A DNA stretch of 64,000 nt from an uncultured Clostridia bacterium. Its GTDB lineage: Bacteria; Bacillota; Clostridia; Lachnospirales; CAG-274. Positions 27,927-36,869 of the stretch are shown here, piece after piece. Location of the stretch: the NCBI GenBank assembly GCA_910579745.1, contig CAJTVH010000002.1, positions 51,786-115,785 on the forward strand, in the 5' to 3' direction. Below the pieces are notes generated by a model. The model saw only the letters and a program-made list of their open reading frames with translations, was not told the origin of the DNA and did no database searches. Each line of letters begins with the position of its first letter. Within the stretch, counting starts at the first letter, position 1. The position numbers and the translations under genes are program-made.

Positions 27927-29261
27927 ATGGCTTTTGAAAATCTGTCTTCAAAACTTCAAGATGTTTTTAAAAAATTAAAAGGCAAGGGCAAACTTAGCGA
28001 AAAGGACGTTAAAGACGCTTTAAGAGAGGTTAAGCTTGCTTTACTTGAAGCGGACGTGAATTTTAAAATTGTTAAAGACTTTATTAAAAAAATTACAGAG
28101 AAAGCTGTAGGGGAAGAAGTCCTTGGAGGGCTTAATCCGGGTCAGCATGTAATTAAAATTGTTAATGACGAGCTTATTGAGCTTATGGGAAGTACTCAAA
28201 GCAAACTTACTTTTTCTCCTAAGGCTCCTACCGTATACATGATGGCGGGATTGCAAGGGGCCGGTAAGACTACCACTACGGGAAAGATCGCCGGACAATT
28301 GAGAAAACAAGGGAAAAAACCTCTTCTTGTAGCCTGTGACGTTTACAGGCCGGCCGCTATTAAACAGCTACAAGTCGTTGGAAGCACTTACAATATTCCT
28401 GTGTTTTCTATGGGGAATATAAATCCCGTTGAAATCGCCAGGGAATCCCTTAAATACGCTTCTGAAAATGGAAATGACGTTATTATTATAGATACGGCGG
28501 GGCGTCTTCATATAAACGAGGAGCTTATGGATGAGCTTGAGAATATTAAAAAGGAGGTTCATCCCCAGGAAATTCTTCTTGTTATTGACGCGATGACGGG
28601 ACAGGACGCTGTAAATGTCGCTGAGGTTTTTAATGAAAAGCTTGGAATTGACGGGGTTATTGTCACTAAGCTTGACGGAGACACAAGAGGCGGTTCGGCT
28701 TTATCTGTAAGAGCTGTTACTGGAAAACCGATTAAGTTTGTCGGTATGGGAGAGAAATTGGAAGATCTTGAGCCTTTTTATCCGGACAGAATGGCTTCCC
28801 GTATTCTTGGGATGGGAGACGTTTTAAGTCTAATTGAAAAGGCACAGCAGGTTTTTGATGAGAAACAGGCTTATGAGCTTGAAAAGAAAATGCGTACTCT
28901 TGATTTTACATTTGAGGATTTTCTCGCTCAGATGCAACAGGTAAAAAAAATGGGACCAATTAAGGATTTGATTTCTATGGTTCCAGGGCTTAATCAAGCT
29001 AAACTTGCCGACGCCGAAGTTGATGAGAAGTCAATAAACCATATAGAGGCCATTATCCAGTCCATGACTGTTTATGAGAGAAAAAATCCCGATATTTTAA
29101 ACGGGTCAAGAAAAAAACGCATCGCCAGAGGAAGCGGTCGTTCGATTCAAGAAATAAACAAACTTTTAAAACAGTTTGATGAAATGAAAAAAATGATGAA
29201 AATGATGACCGATATGACCAAGGGAAAGAAAGGAAGATTTAAATTTCCTTTTTTCAAATAA
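27927..29261 (+). CDS. ffh: Signal recognition particle protein Ffh
   Basis: A 444-residue SRP54 GTPase: N domain (1-90), G domain with P-loop GLQGAGKTTTTGKIA, DVYRPAAIKQLQ, DTAGRLHINEELMDEL and TKLDGDTRGGSALS. The Met-rich M domain (about 300-444) ends in KKMMKMMTDMTKGKKGRFKF. It binds signal peptides and 4.5S/SRP RNA and docks with FtsY for cotranslational insertion. GGAGG precedes ATG 27927. Operonic with ylxM and rpsP as in many Firmicutes. Confidence 0.97.
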   Translation: MAFENLSSKLQDVFKKLKGKGKLSEKDVKDALREVKLALLEADVNFKIVKDFIKKITEKAVGEEVLGGLNPGQHVIKIVNDELIELMGSTQSKLTFSPKAPTVYMMAGLQGAGKTTTTGKIAGQLRKQGKKPLLVACDVYRPAAIKQLQVVGSTYNIPVFSMGNINPVEIARESLKYASENGNDVIIIDTAGRLHINEELMDELENIKKEVHPQEILLVIDAMTGQDAVNVAEVFNEKLGIDGVIVTKLDGDTRGGSALSVRAVTGKPIKFVGMGEKLEDLEPFYPDRMASRILGMGDVLSLIEKAQQVFDEKQAYELEKKMRTLDFTFEDFLAQMQQVKKMGPIKDLISMVPGLNQAKLADAEVDEKSINHIEAIIQSMTVYERKNPDILNGSRKKRIARGSGRSIQEINKLLKQFDEMKKMMKMMTDMTKGKKGRFKFPFFK

Positions 29262-29301
29262 ATTTTTATTATTTATAATTATTTTTCAGGAGGTGAAAAA
29301 A

Positions 29302-29547
29302 ATGGCTGTAAAAATCAGATTAAAAAGATTAGGCGCTAAAAAAGCTCCTTTTTATAGAATCGTTGTTGCCGACGCGAGAACACCGAGAGGCGGTAAGTCT
29401 ATTGATGAAATAGGTTACTACGACCCTACAAAAGAGCCTGTTACTCTCAAAGTTGACGTTGAAGGCGCTAAAAAATGGATTGGCAACGGCGCTCAACCTA
29501 CAGATACAGTTAGAGCTTTATTAAAAAAAGCCGGCGTTATTGAGTGA
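29302..29547 (+). CDS. rpsP: Ribosomal protein bS16
   Basis: An 81-residue 30S subunit protein with MAVKIRLKRLGAKKAPFYRI, RGGKSIDEIGYYDP and GAQPTDTVRALLKKAG. ATG 29302 follows AGGAGGTGAAAAA; a GTG in the same frame at 29293 is part of that binding site. Full length, inside the ffh operon. Confidence 0.97.
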   Translation: MAVKIRLKRLGAKKAPFYRIVVADARTPRGGKSIDEIGYYDPTKEPVTLKVDVEGAKKWIGNGAQPTDTVRALLKKAGVIE

Positions 29548-29572
29548 AAATTTACTTGGAGGGGTATTTTAA

Positions 29573-29806
29573 ATGAAAGAGTTACTTGAGATACTTTCTA
29601 AGAATTTAGTTGATTCTCCTGAGTCAGTTTCTGTTGAGGAGAGAGTTGACGACGACGGTACTATTATACTTGAGCTTTCTGTCGCTGAGTCTGATATGGG
29701 TAAAGTTATCGGAAAACAAGGCAGAATAGCAAAAGCTATCCGTACTGTTGTAAAAGCGGCGGCTATCCACGCTGATAAAAAAGTTGTTGTTAAAATAATG
29801 CAATAA
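29573..29806 (+). CDS. khpA: KH-domain RNA-binding protein KhpA
   Basis: A 77-residue single KH-domain protein (YlqC/KhpA) with the GKVIGKQGRIAKAIRTVVKA nucleic-acid-binding loop. With KhpB it binds many RNAs and affects cell elongation and division in Gram-positives. GAGGGG upstream of ATG 29573; 25 bases after rpsP. Two terminators follow, so the operon ends here rather than running on into rimM-trmD as is common. Confidence 0.93.
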   Translation: MKELLEILSKNLVDSPESVSVEERVDDDGTIILELSVAESDMGKVIGKQGRIAKAIRTVVKAAAIHADKKVVVKIMQ

Positions 29807-29826
29807 TATTTTTTCAAAAGATGTTT

Positions 29827-29866
29827 TTCGGAAGGCCAGCCTTCCGAATCTCTTTTGATTTTTTTT
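29827..29866 (+). terminator. Terminator 1 after khpA
   Basis: Nine-base perfect stem TTCGGAAGG/CCTTCCGAA with a 4-base loop, followed by a T-rich run (TCTTTTGATTTTTTTT). Confidence 0.85.
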
Positions 29867-29867
29867 G

Positions 29868-29889
29868 CGGCGTTTTTTCGCCGTTTTTT
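29868..29889 (+). terminator. Terminator 2 after khpA
   Basis: CGGCG/CGCCG stem with a T6 loop and a T6 tail, directly behind terminator 1, so the operon end is doubly closed. Confidence 0.75.
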
Positions 29890-29918
29890 GTATAAAATTT
29901 TTTGCGGGAGTTTTAAAA

Positions 29919-30395
29919 TTGAAAATAAGAAAAATGGAAAGAAAAGATATATCAGGCGTTGTTAAACTGCTTAAACAAGTTGAGACTATACATCATATGG
30001 GAAGGCCTGATTTATTTAAAAGGGATTCTGTCAAATACAATGAAAATGAAATAGATAGTATTTTAGATGAGAAAGATAAATGTGTGTTTGTTGCCGTTAA
30101 TGAGAAAGATGATGTTATCGGATACGCTTTCTGTGTTTTTAAACAGTTTTTAAACGATAATGTTCTTACGGATATAAAAACACTTTATATAGATGATTTA
30201 TGTGTTGATGAAAATATCAGGGGAAAGCATGTTGGTCAGAAAATTTATGAGAAGGTTAAAGAATTCGCTGAATTAAATAACTGTTACAACATTACTTTAA
30301 ATGTGTGGTGCTGTAATCCCTCAGCTATGAAATTTTATGAGAAATGCGGTTTAATCCCTCAGAAAATAGGTATGGAAATGATTTTGAGAAAATAA
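29919..30395 (+). CDS. GNAT-family N-acetyltransferase
   Basis: A 158-residue acetyltransferase with the acetyl-CoA loop DENIRGKHVGQKIYEKV and the C-terminal NPSAMKFYEKCGL motif typical of GNAT enzymes. TTG 29919 is chosen because GGGAG (29905-29909) lies nine bases upstream and the frame before it runs through the second terminator. Substrate unknown. With the next gene it forms an insertion between khpA and rimM, which are usually adjacent. Confidence 0.88.
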   Translation: MKIRKMERKDISGVVKLLKQVETIHHMGRPDLFKRDSVKYNENEIDSILDEKDKCVFVAVNEKDDVIGYAFCVFKQFLNDNVLTDIKTLYIDDLCVDENIRGKHVGQKIYEKVKEFAELNNCYNITLNVWCCNPSAMKFYEKCGLIPQKIGMEMILRK

Positions 30396-30450
30396 GTTTT
30401 ATTGTTATTTTATTTATGGGATAAGAATATGTGGCGGGCGGTGATTTTTA

Positions 30451-30960
30451 GTGAAAATAGCGATTATCGGATATGCGGGTTCTGGAAAATCATCTCTAGC
30501 TGGATATATAGGAAATAAATATAATATTCCCGTTTTATATTTAGATTGTATACATTGGCTTCCAGGGTGGATTGAACGAAAGAGAGAAGAGGAGATTAAA
30601 ATAGCGGAAAGTTTTCTTAATAATAATTCAGACTGGGTTATTGACGGTACTTATACAAGAGTTACTTTTGTGAGAAGATTAAAAGAAGCTGATAAAATTA
30701 TATTTATGAATTTTAATCGTTTCACGTGTTTATACCGAGCTTTTAAACGTTTTTTTGAATATAGAGGAAAGTCAAGAGAATCTATAACGGCGGGATGCGA
30801 TGAAAAGATTGATTTTGAATTTGTTAAATGGATACTTTATAAAGGGCGAGGAAAAAAGAGAAAAGAAATTTACAGAGAAGTTTTAAAGGAGTATAAAGGC
30901 AAAGTTATTGTGATTAATAATCAAAAAGAACTTAATTTATATAGAAATAAACAATTATAA
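30451..30960 (+). CDS. FlaR-like P-loop nucleotide-binding protein
   Basis: A 169-residue P-loop protein with Walker A IIGYAGSGKSSLA at the very start, LYLDCIHWLPGW and DWVIDGTYTR, as in the adenylate-kinase-like proteins annotated as DNA topology modulation protein FlaR. GTG 30451 has GGCGGTGAT upstream. Biochemical function in this family is not established; nucleotide or small-molecule kinase activity is likely from the fold. Confidence 0.8.
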   Translation: MKIAIIGYAGSGKSSLAGYIGNKYNIPVLYLDCIHWLPGWIERKREEEIKIAESFLNNNSDWVIDGTYTRVTFVRRLKEADKIIFMNFNRFTCLYRAFKRFFEYRGKSRESITAGCDEKIDFEFVKWILYKGRGKKRKEIYREVLKEYKGKVIVINNQKELNLYRNKQL

Positions 30961-30998
30961 TTTTTTAATAAATGTTAAATCTAAAAAAAATACGTAAT

Positions 30999-31090
30999 TA
31001 TAGCAATCCAATTTAAAAATGAACAAAAGGAGACGAGATAAAAATTATTTTCGCCGCGGAACTTGTTTATTTTTAAGTTGGATTGCTATA
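30999..31090. repeat. Palindromic repeat C, copy 2 (short form)
   Basis: A 92-bp element with arms TATAGCAATCCAATTTAAAA and TTTTAAGTTGGATTGCTATA and the core AAAATTATTTTCGCCG. Same core as the copy at 11981 but without its GC-rich insert. Located between the FlaR-like gene and rimM. Confidence 0.75.
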
Positions 31091-31190
31091 AAATAATAAA
31101 AGTGATAAATCAGGAAAAGTAAACAATTATTTTGTATACGATTATGACATTTAAACTAAGCTTAATGTAATATGGTTGAGAGGTGTTTTT

Positions 31191-31697
31191 TTGGACAGTG
31201 ATTATTTTGTTATCGGCAAAATTGTAAATACTCAGGGCATAAAGGGAGATTTAAGAGTCATTCCGACAACGGATGATATTTCAAGATTTGAGTTGCTTGA
31301 CTTTGTATATATAGATAAAAGGGGAAATTTAAATAAATATGATATTCAGAATGTACGCTATCATAAACAATTTGTTCTTCTCAAATTAAAGGGTGTGGAT
31401 GATATGACTATGGCGGAAAGTTTTAAAAATTCTGAGATTAAGATTACAAAGGATATGGCTCTTCCTTTAGGTGAGGACGAGTATTATATCCGTGATTTGT
31501 ATTTTATGGAGGTTGTTACCGATTTAGGTGAGGTTCTTGGAAAAATTGAGGATATTATTTTTACCGGAGCGAACGACGTTTATGTTGTAAAAAATGATAC
31601 AGGCGAAATTTTAATACCGGCTATTAAGCAGTGTATTTTGAGAGTGGACAAAGAAAATAATAAAATGACGGTTCGGCTTTTGGAAGGTTTGAGATAA
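31191..31697 (+). CDS. rimM: Ribosome maturation factor RimM
   Basis: A 168-residue protein with N-terminal RimM barrel (FVIGKIVNTQGIKGDLRVIP) and C-terminal PRC-barrel (YYIRDLYFMEVVTDLGEVLG, NDVYVVKN, LIPAIKQCI). It helps 30S head assembly near S19. TTG 31191 follows GAGAGGTG; a TTG five codons earlier overlaps that site. The stop overlaps the trmD start by one base. Confidence 0.95.
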   Translation: MDSDYFVIGKIVNTQGIKGDLRVIPTTDDISRFELLDFVYIDKRGNLNKYDIQNVRYHKQFVLLKLKGVDDMTMAESFKNSEIKITKDMALPLGEDEYYIRDLYFMEVVTDLGEVLGKIEDIIFTGANDVYVVKNDTGEILIPAIKQCILRVDKENNKMTVRLLEGLR

Positions 31698-32434
31698 TGA
31701 ATTTTTATGTTTTGACTCTTTTTCCGGAGATGATTTTAAGCGGTCTTAATCACAGCGTCATAAAAAAAGCTTTTGAGAAAAATATAATTAATGTGGAATC
31801 TATTGATATAAGAGATTTCGCCAATAATAAACATAATCAAGTTGACGATTATCCATATGGCGGCGGAGCGGGCATGGTTATTAAACCTCAGCCGGTTTTT
31901 GACGCTTACGAAAGCGTTATGAAAAAGGTAAGAAAAGATTGCCGTGTTGTATATATGACGCCTCAGGGAAAAACTTTTAACCAGGATATTGCCAAAGAAT
32001 TTTCGGAAGAAGATGATATTATTATTTTATGCGGACATTATGAGGGCATTGATGAGAGAGTTATTGACAAAATTGTCACGGATGAGATTTCTGTAGGGGA
32101 TTTTATTTTAACAGGCGGGGAACTTGCCGCAATGCTTATTATTGATTCTGTGTCAAGGCTAATTCCGGGAGTTCTCAATAAAGAGGAATCTTTTATGAAC
32201 GAGACTTTTTCAAATAGTCTTCTGGAATATCCTCAATATACGAGGCCTGTTGAGTTTATGGGGGAAAAAGTACCTGAAATCCTTCTTTCGGGGCATCATG
32301 GCAATGTGGATAAATGGCGGAGAGAACAATCTCTTAAACGCACTTTTTTGAAACGTCCAGAGCTTTTGGAAAGTTCACGGCTGTCTGAAAAGGATTTAGA
32401 ATTTTTGAGGACTTTGGGGTTTGGAGGAAAATAG
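31697..32434 (+). CDS. trmD: tRNA (guanine-N1)-methyltransferase TrmD
   Basis: A 245-residue SPOUT-class methyltransferase making m1G37 in tRNAs reading CNN codons. Visible are DDYPYGGGAGMVIKPQPVFDA, LCGHYEGIDERV and ISVGDFILTGGELAAM, the trefoil-knot SAM site. Coupled to rimM by TAATG overlap. rplS, which usually follows trmD in Firmicutes, is replaced by a TtcA-like gene. Confidence 0.97.
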   Translation: MNFYVLTLFPEMILSGLNHSVIKKAFEKNIINVESIDIRDFANNKHNQVDDYPYGGGAGMVIKPQPVFDAYESVMKKVRKDCRVVYMTPQGKTFNQDIAKEFSEEDDIIILCGHYEGIDERVIDKIVTDEISVGDFILTGGELAAMLIIDSVSRLIPGVLNKEESFMNETFSNSLLEYPQYTRPVEFMGEKVPEILLSGHHGNVDKWRREQSLKRTFLKRPELLESSRLSEKDLEFLRTLGFGGK

Positions 32435-32435
32435 T

Positions 32436-33152
32436 ATGCGGCTTCAAAAACTTTTAAGCTATGTAAGGCGAGCGGTTGATGATTATAATATGATTAATGA
32501 TAATGATAAAATCGCTGTCGGCGTTTCAGGAGGAAAAGACAGTCTCGCGCTTCTCATGGCCCTTAAAGCCTTGCAAAGATTTTATCCGAAAAAATTTGAG
32601 ATCGAGGCGGTTTCTGTTTCTCTTGGATTTAAGGATATGGATTTTTCTCCTATTCAAAAATTGTGTGATAATATTGACGTAAAATATACTTTAATAGAGA
32701 CAGATATAGGAGAGATTATTTTTAACGCCAGAAAGGAAAAAAATCCGTGCTCTCTTTGCTCGAAGATGAGAAAAGGGGCTCTGAACGACGCTGTTGAGGG
32801 GTTTGGTTTTAATAAAGTAGCTCTTGGACATAATCGTGACGATGTTATTGAGACTTTTTTTATGTCTATGTTTTATGAGGGCAGAATTTACACTTTTAGT
32901 CCTATTACTTTTCTTGACAGAAAAAAAATATATTCAATAAGACCTCTTATGTATGTCCCTGAAAAAGAGCTTATTGGTTTCGCGAGAAAAGAGGAGCTGC
33001 CTGTTGTTAAAAATAAATGTCCGGCGGATGGAGAGACAAAGAGGGAGAATATTAAAAATTTTGTGCGGGAGCAAAGTCTTAATTACGACCATTTTGAGGA
33101 AAAAATTTTCGGGGCCATTAAACGTTTTGGCGTTGGGAACTGGAAAGGGTGA
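32436..33152 (+). CDS. TtcA-family PP-loop tRNA thiolation protein
   Basis: A 238-residue PP-loop ATPase with GVSGGKDSLALLMAL near the start and CSLCSKMRKGAL in the middle, the CxxC pair of TtcA/TtuA-type enzymes that carry an Fe-S cluster, and GHNRDDVIETFFMS. It likely thiolates a tRNA base (2-thiocytidine or similar). ATG 32436 is 9 bases after GGAGG, which lies inside the trmD end. A later Cys (NKCPADGETKR) fits the third cluster ligand. Confidence 0.85.
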   Translation: MRLQKLLSYVRRAVDDYNMINDNDKIAVGVSGGKDSLALLMALKALQRFYPKKFEIEAVSVSLGFKDMDFSPIQKLCDNIDVKYTLIETDIGEIIFNARKEKNPCSLCSKMRKGALNDAVEGFGFNKVALGHNRDDVIETFFMSMFYEGRIYTFSPITFLDRKKIYSIRPLMYVPEKELIGFARKEELPVVKNKCPADGETKRENIKNFVREQSLNYDHFEEKIFGAIKRFGVGNWKG

Positions 33153-33158
33153 TTTTTT

Positions 33159-34214
33159 TTGGAATATAAGGATGAAATTGAAAAAAGATGTACTCTTAAA
33201 TTAAGAGAATTAAAAAAAGAATTGCCGGATTTTGTAGATGAGTTTTTTATGTCAATAGCCGAAATAACCTCTATAAGAACAAGAGTTGGATACGCTTATG
33301 ATTTGAAGATATTTTTTAATTATCTTATGGAAAATTGTGACGCTTTTAAGGATGTATATATTAATCAGATAGACTGTACTCATATGAATAAAATCAAAGC
33401 GGTTGACATTAACAGGTTTCTTGAGTATCTTTCTTATTACGTGAAAACGAATGATGACGGTGAGATTGTGGAGATTACGAACAGAGAGAGAGGCAAATCG
33501 AGAAAATTATCAGCTGTTAGGAGGCTTTTTAACTATTTATACAGAGTTGAGAAAGTGTCGTCTAATCCTGGCGAGCTTATTGAAACTCCTAAAATTCACG
33601 ACAGAGAGATTATAAGACTTGAACCAAACGAGGTTGCTGTTTTGCTTGATGAGGTGGAAAAGGGAGATAATCTTACGAAACGTCAGAAAAAGTGGCATGA
33701 GCATACAAAAATAAGAGATTTGGCTATAGTTACTTTGCTACTTGGCACGGGTATGCGTGTTTCTGAATGTGTTGGAATCAATATATGCGATGTTGATTTT
33801 GAGACAAACGGTGTTAAAATCGTGAGAAAGGGCGGAAAAGAGGCGGTTGTTTATTTCAGTGACGAGGTGGCTGACGCTTTGGACGCTTATTTTGATGAGA
33901 GAGAAGAAATTATTGCCAAGGAGGGACATGAGGACGCTCTTTTCCTTTCTTTACAGAAAAAAAGAATTACGGACAGAGCTATTCAAAAACTCGTGAAAAA
34001 GTATTCAGAGTGTGTTATTAATTTTAAAAAAATTTCTCCTCATAAGCTTAGAAGTACATATGGCACGAGTCTTTATATGGAATCGGGAGATATTTATCTT
34101 GTCGCTGATGTTCTCGGACATGCTAACGTGGATACCACAACAAAACATTATGCCCAGATGCAGGACTCAAGAAGAAGAAGTGCCGCTAAATATGTTAAAC
34201 TACGTGAGAAATAG
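33159..34214 (+). CDS. XerS-like tyrosine recombinase
   Basis: A 351-residue tyrosine recombinase with a core-binding domain (about 20-140) and catalytic domain (about 150-350). Catalytic residues: Arg in GTGMRVSE, HKLRST (His/Arg), LGHANVDTT (His) and the nucleophile Tyr in TTKHYAQ. Length, the long linker with LTKRQKKWHEHTKIRDLAI, and the HKLRSTYGT variant resemble XerS-type recombinases that resolve chromosome dimers alone, rather than phage integrases. TTG 33159 after AAAGGGTGA. The position among tRNA/rRNA modification genes, with no phage genes nearby, favours a housekeeping role. No dif-like site was identified. Confidence 0.8.
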   Translation: MEYKDEIEKRCTLKLRELKKELPDFVDEFFMSIAEITSIRTRVGYAYDLKIFFNYLMENCDAFKDVYINQIDCTHMNKIKAVDINRFLEYLSYYVKTNDDGEIVEITNRERGKSRKLSAVRRLFNYLYRVEKVSSNPGELIETPKIHDREIIRLEPNEVAVLLDEVEKGDNLTKRQKKWHEHTKIRDLAIVTLLLGTGMRVSECVGINICDVDFETNGVKIVRKGGKEAVVYFSDEVADALDAYFDEREEIIAKEGHEDALFLSLQKKRITDRAIQKLVKKYSECVINFKKISPHKLRSTYGTSLYMESGDIYLVADVLGHANVDTTTKHYAQMQDSRRRSAAKYVKLREK

Positions 34215-34364
34215 TGATTTTACATACTATACTAAATTTATGATCGGTTTTTTTATTTATATTTTGATATAATTATCAAAACAAAGATATATATAAATTG
34301 GGTGTATTGATAAAATGTGATTTACAGAGAATTTATTTGTGTTTTGGAGATGAGATTATAGTTT

Positions 34365-35657
34365 ATGAAAGACAGAGAAGCGGCAATTTATTCACTTATG
34401 GATATATTTGAGCGGGACGGTTACAATAATATAGTTTTAAGGCGGGCTTTTAAGAAAAACGAGAATTTTACTTCCGTACAAAAGGCGTTTATTACAGAGC
34501 TTGTAAATGGAACTTTAAGAAACCTTATTTTTATTGATTATATTATAAATATATTTTCAAAAACAAAAACTGATAAAATGAAGCCTCTTATTTTAAACAC
34601 TTTGAGAGTATCGGTTTATCAAATTTTTTTTATGAGAAAAATTCCTGTCTCAGCGGTGTGCAACGAGGCTGTTGAGATTGTGAAAAAACGAGGTTTTAAA
34701 GGATTATCTGGATTTGTGAACGGCGTTCTTAGAAATATCTCAAAAAATATTGATAATATTCAGTATCCCGATATTGAAAAAAACTTTATTAAATATGTTT
34801 CCGTGAGGTATTCTTATCCTGAGCGTATTATAGAATATTGGCTCGAGAATTTAAGCCATGATGAGATTTTAAAAATGTGTGAGAAAAGCTTGGAACCTCC
34901 TAGAATTACCGCCGCCGTAAATACAGTTAAAACCAATCGAGAGAGGCTTTTAGAAGTTTTAAGAGAAGACGGCGTGTTAGCTGAAAAGGTTGTTGATTTT
35001 GACGGACTTATAGAAATATCCAAAACAGATGATATTTCACAAAATAAAGCGTATAGAAATGGACTTTTTCATATTATGGACAAGAGCTCCTATATTGCCG
35101 TAGAGGAGCTTTCTCCAAAGGAAAACGATTATATAATTGATGTATGCGCCGCTCCGGGGGGAAAATCTTTTTTATGCGCGTATTTAATGAGTAATAAAGG
35201 TGAAATTAAATCAAGAGATATTTATGAACATAAAATTAAACTTATTTCCGACGGAATGAAAAGGCTCGGCCTTAATATTATCCACGCGGAGAAAAAAGAC
35301 GCTTTAACGGTTTATAAAGATGACTTTAAAACTGCGGATAAAGTTATTGTGGATGTTCCTTGCTCGGGTTTAGGCATTGTGAGAAAAAAACCTGATATAA
35401 AGTACTCGAAATCTTTTGAGGACATTGAACGTCTCTCGCGAATTCAAAAGAATATACTTACAGTCGTCCAAAATTATGTAAAGATTGGCGGTATTTTAGT
35501 TTACAGCACCTGTACGGTTTCATATAAAGAAAATGAGGAAAATGTAAAATGGTTTATTGAGAACTTTGCTTTTGAGCTTATAAGCCAAAAGCGAATACTT
35601 CCGCAGGATTTTGACAGCGACGGTTTTTTTATAGCCAAGTTTGTAAGGAAAGGTTAA
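34365..35657 (+). CDS. rsmB: 16S rRNA m5C967 methyltransferase RsmB
   Basis: A 430-residue protein with an N-terminal NusB-like RNA-binding domain (about 1-135) and a Rossmann methyltransferase with CAAPGGKSFLCAY (SAM), VPCSGLG (Cys) and YSTCTVSYKENE (catalytic Cys). It makes m5C967 in 16S rRNA. GGAGATGAG lies 15 bases upstream, a somewhat long spacing. Five bases before rlmN, beginning the rsmB-rlmN-PP2C-prkC-rsgA-rpe-thiN gene order familiar in Firmicutes. Confidence 0.95.
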   Translation: MKDREAAIYSLMDIFERDGYNNIVLRRAFKKNENFTSVQKAFITELVNGTLRNLIFIDYIINIFSKTKTDKMKPLILNTLRVSVYQIFFMRKIPVSAVCNEAVEIVKKRGFKGLSGFVNGVLRNISKNIDNIQYPDIEKNFIKYVSVRYSYPERIIEYWLENLSHDEILKMCEKSLEPPRITAAVNTVKTNRERLLEVLREDGVLAEKVVDFDGLIEISKTDDISQNKAYRNGLFHIMDKSSYIAVEELSPKENDYIIDVCAAPGGKSFLCAYLMSNKGEIKSRDIYEHKIKLISDGMKRLGLNIIHAEKKDALTVYKDDFKTADKVIVDVPCSGLGIVRKKPDIKYSKSFEDIERLSRIQKNILTVVQNYVKIGGILVYSTCTVSYKENEENVKWFIENFAFELISQKRILPQDFDSDGFFIAKFVRKG

Positions 35658-35662
35658 ATTTT

Positions 35663-36703
35663 ATGAAATTTAAAACAGATATTTTATCTTTAAGTTTAAA
35701 AGAACTTTCTGATTTTATTGTGGAATTGGGAGAAAAGCCGTTTAGAGCAAGGCAAGTTTTTAAATGGCTGCATCAAAGGGGATCCTCTTCATTTGACGAA
35801 ATGACGGACATTTCAAAAAAGTTAAGGGCTAAGCTTGAGGAAAGCTCAAATATAAAAAATGTCAGTATGGTTGAGAAATTTATTTCTAAAGAAGATAATA
35901 CAACAAAATACTTGTTTCAAATAGAAAATGATTATATAATAGAAAGTGTGCTTATGAAATATGAGTATGGAAACGCCGTTTGTATTTCTTCTCAGGCTGG
36001 GTGCGCTATGGGGTGTTCCTTTTGCGCTTCTACTATTGACGGGCTTGAGAGAAACCTTACCGCGGGGGAAATGCTTTCTCAGGTTTATGAAATTGGAAAA
36101 GATTTAAAAGAACGTATTTCAAATATTGTTATTATGGGAAGCGGAGAGCCTCTTCATAATTTTGATAATACAATTAAATTTCTTGAGCTTATCAACTCAA
36201 AAGATGGGCTTGAGGTTGGGCATCGGCATATTACTCTCTCAACCTGCGGTATTGTTGAGAAAATAAAAGAGCTTGAGAAAATGAGGTTACAGATTACTCT
36301 CGCTGTTTCTTTGCACGCTCCTAATGATGAGATAAGGGAAAGTATTATGCCTATTGCTAAAAGATATTCTATTGACGAGCTTATTTTGGCGGCTAAAGAA
36401 TACGCTGATTTTACCAAAAGGCGGGTTACTTTTGAATACGCTCTTATAAAAGGCGTAAACGACAGTGTTGAATGCGCGAAAGAGCTTGCGGAGCGTCTTA
36501 AAGGGTCTTTGTGCCATGTTAATCTTATACCGGTAAACGATGTTAAAGAAAGAAATTATATAAGAAGCTCAGATGAAACCGTGAATGATTTTTATAAAGT
36601 TCTTAAACGGTTAAATATTGATGTTACTGTAAGAAGAAAGCTTGGAAGCGATATAAACGCTTCCTGCGGTCAGCTTAGGAAAAAATATATTGGAAATTAT
36701 TGA
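35663..36703 (+). CDS. rlmN: Dual-specificity 23S rRNA/tRNA methyltransferase RlmN
   Basis: A 346-residue radical-SAM enzyme with the CAMGCSFCAS cluster motif (CxxxCxxC), GEPLHNFD, the methyl-carrier Cys region (ASCGQLRKKY near the C terminus) and STCGIVEKI. It forms m2A2503 in 23S rRNA and m2A37 in tRNA. ATG 35663 follows GGAAAGG five bases after the rsmB stop. Confidence 0.97.
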   Translation: MKFKTDILSLSLKELSDFIVELGEKPFRARQVFKWLHQRGSSSFDEMTDISKKLRAKLEESSNIKNVSMVEKFISKEDNTTKYLFQIENDYIIESVLMKYEYGNAVCISSQAGCAMGCSFCASTIDGLERNLTAGEMLSQVYEIGKDLKERISNIVIMGSGEPLHNFDNTIKFLELINSKDGLEVGHRHITLSTCGIVEKIKELEKMRLQITLAVSLHAPNDEIRESIMPIAKRYSIDELILAAKEYADFTKRRVTFEYALIKGVNDSVECAKELAERLKGSLCHVNLIPVNDVKERNYIRSSDETVNDFYKVLKRLNIDVTVRRKLGSDINASCGQLRKKYIGNY

Positions 36704-36869
36704 TTGTATGGGCGGTTTGTTATTTTAAATAAAATTTTACCTTTAAAACTTTAAATATCTCAGATGAGTATTAGCTAAAAAGGCGAAAAAGCCCATATTT
36801 AATTAGTGTTTCCCTAAAAAGTACCGATTAAAAGCGGTATGTAATTTAACCTGATTCGAGGTGTTAAAA

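Noticed and set aside
33159..34214. Reading the tyrosine recombinase as a prophage integrase
   Set aside because: No phage genes, attachment repeats or tRNA gene adjoin it, and it is embedded in a translation-related operon.
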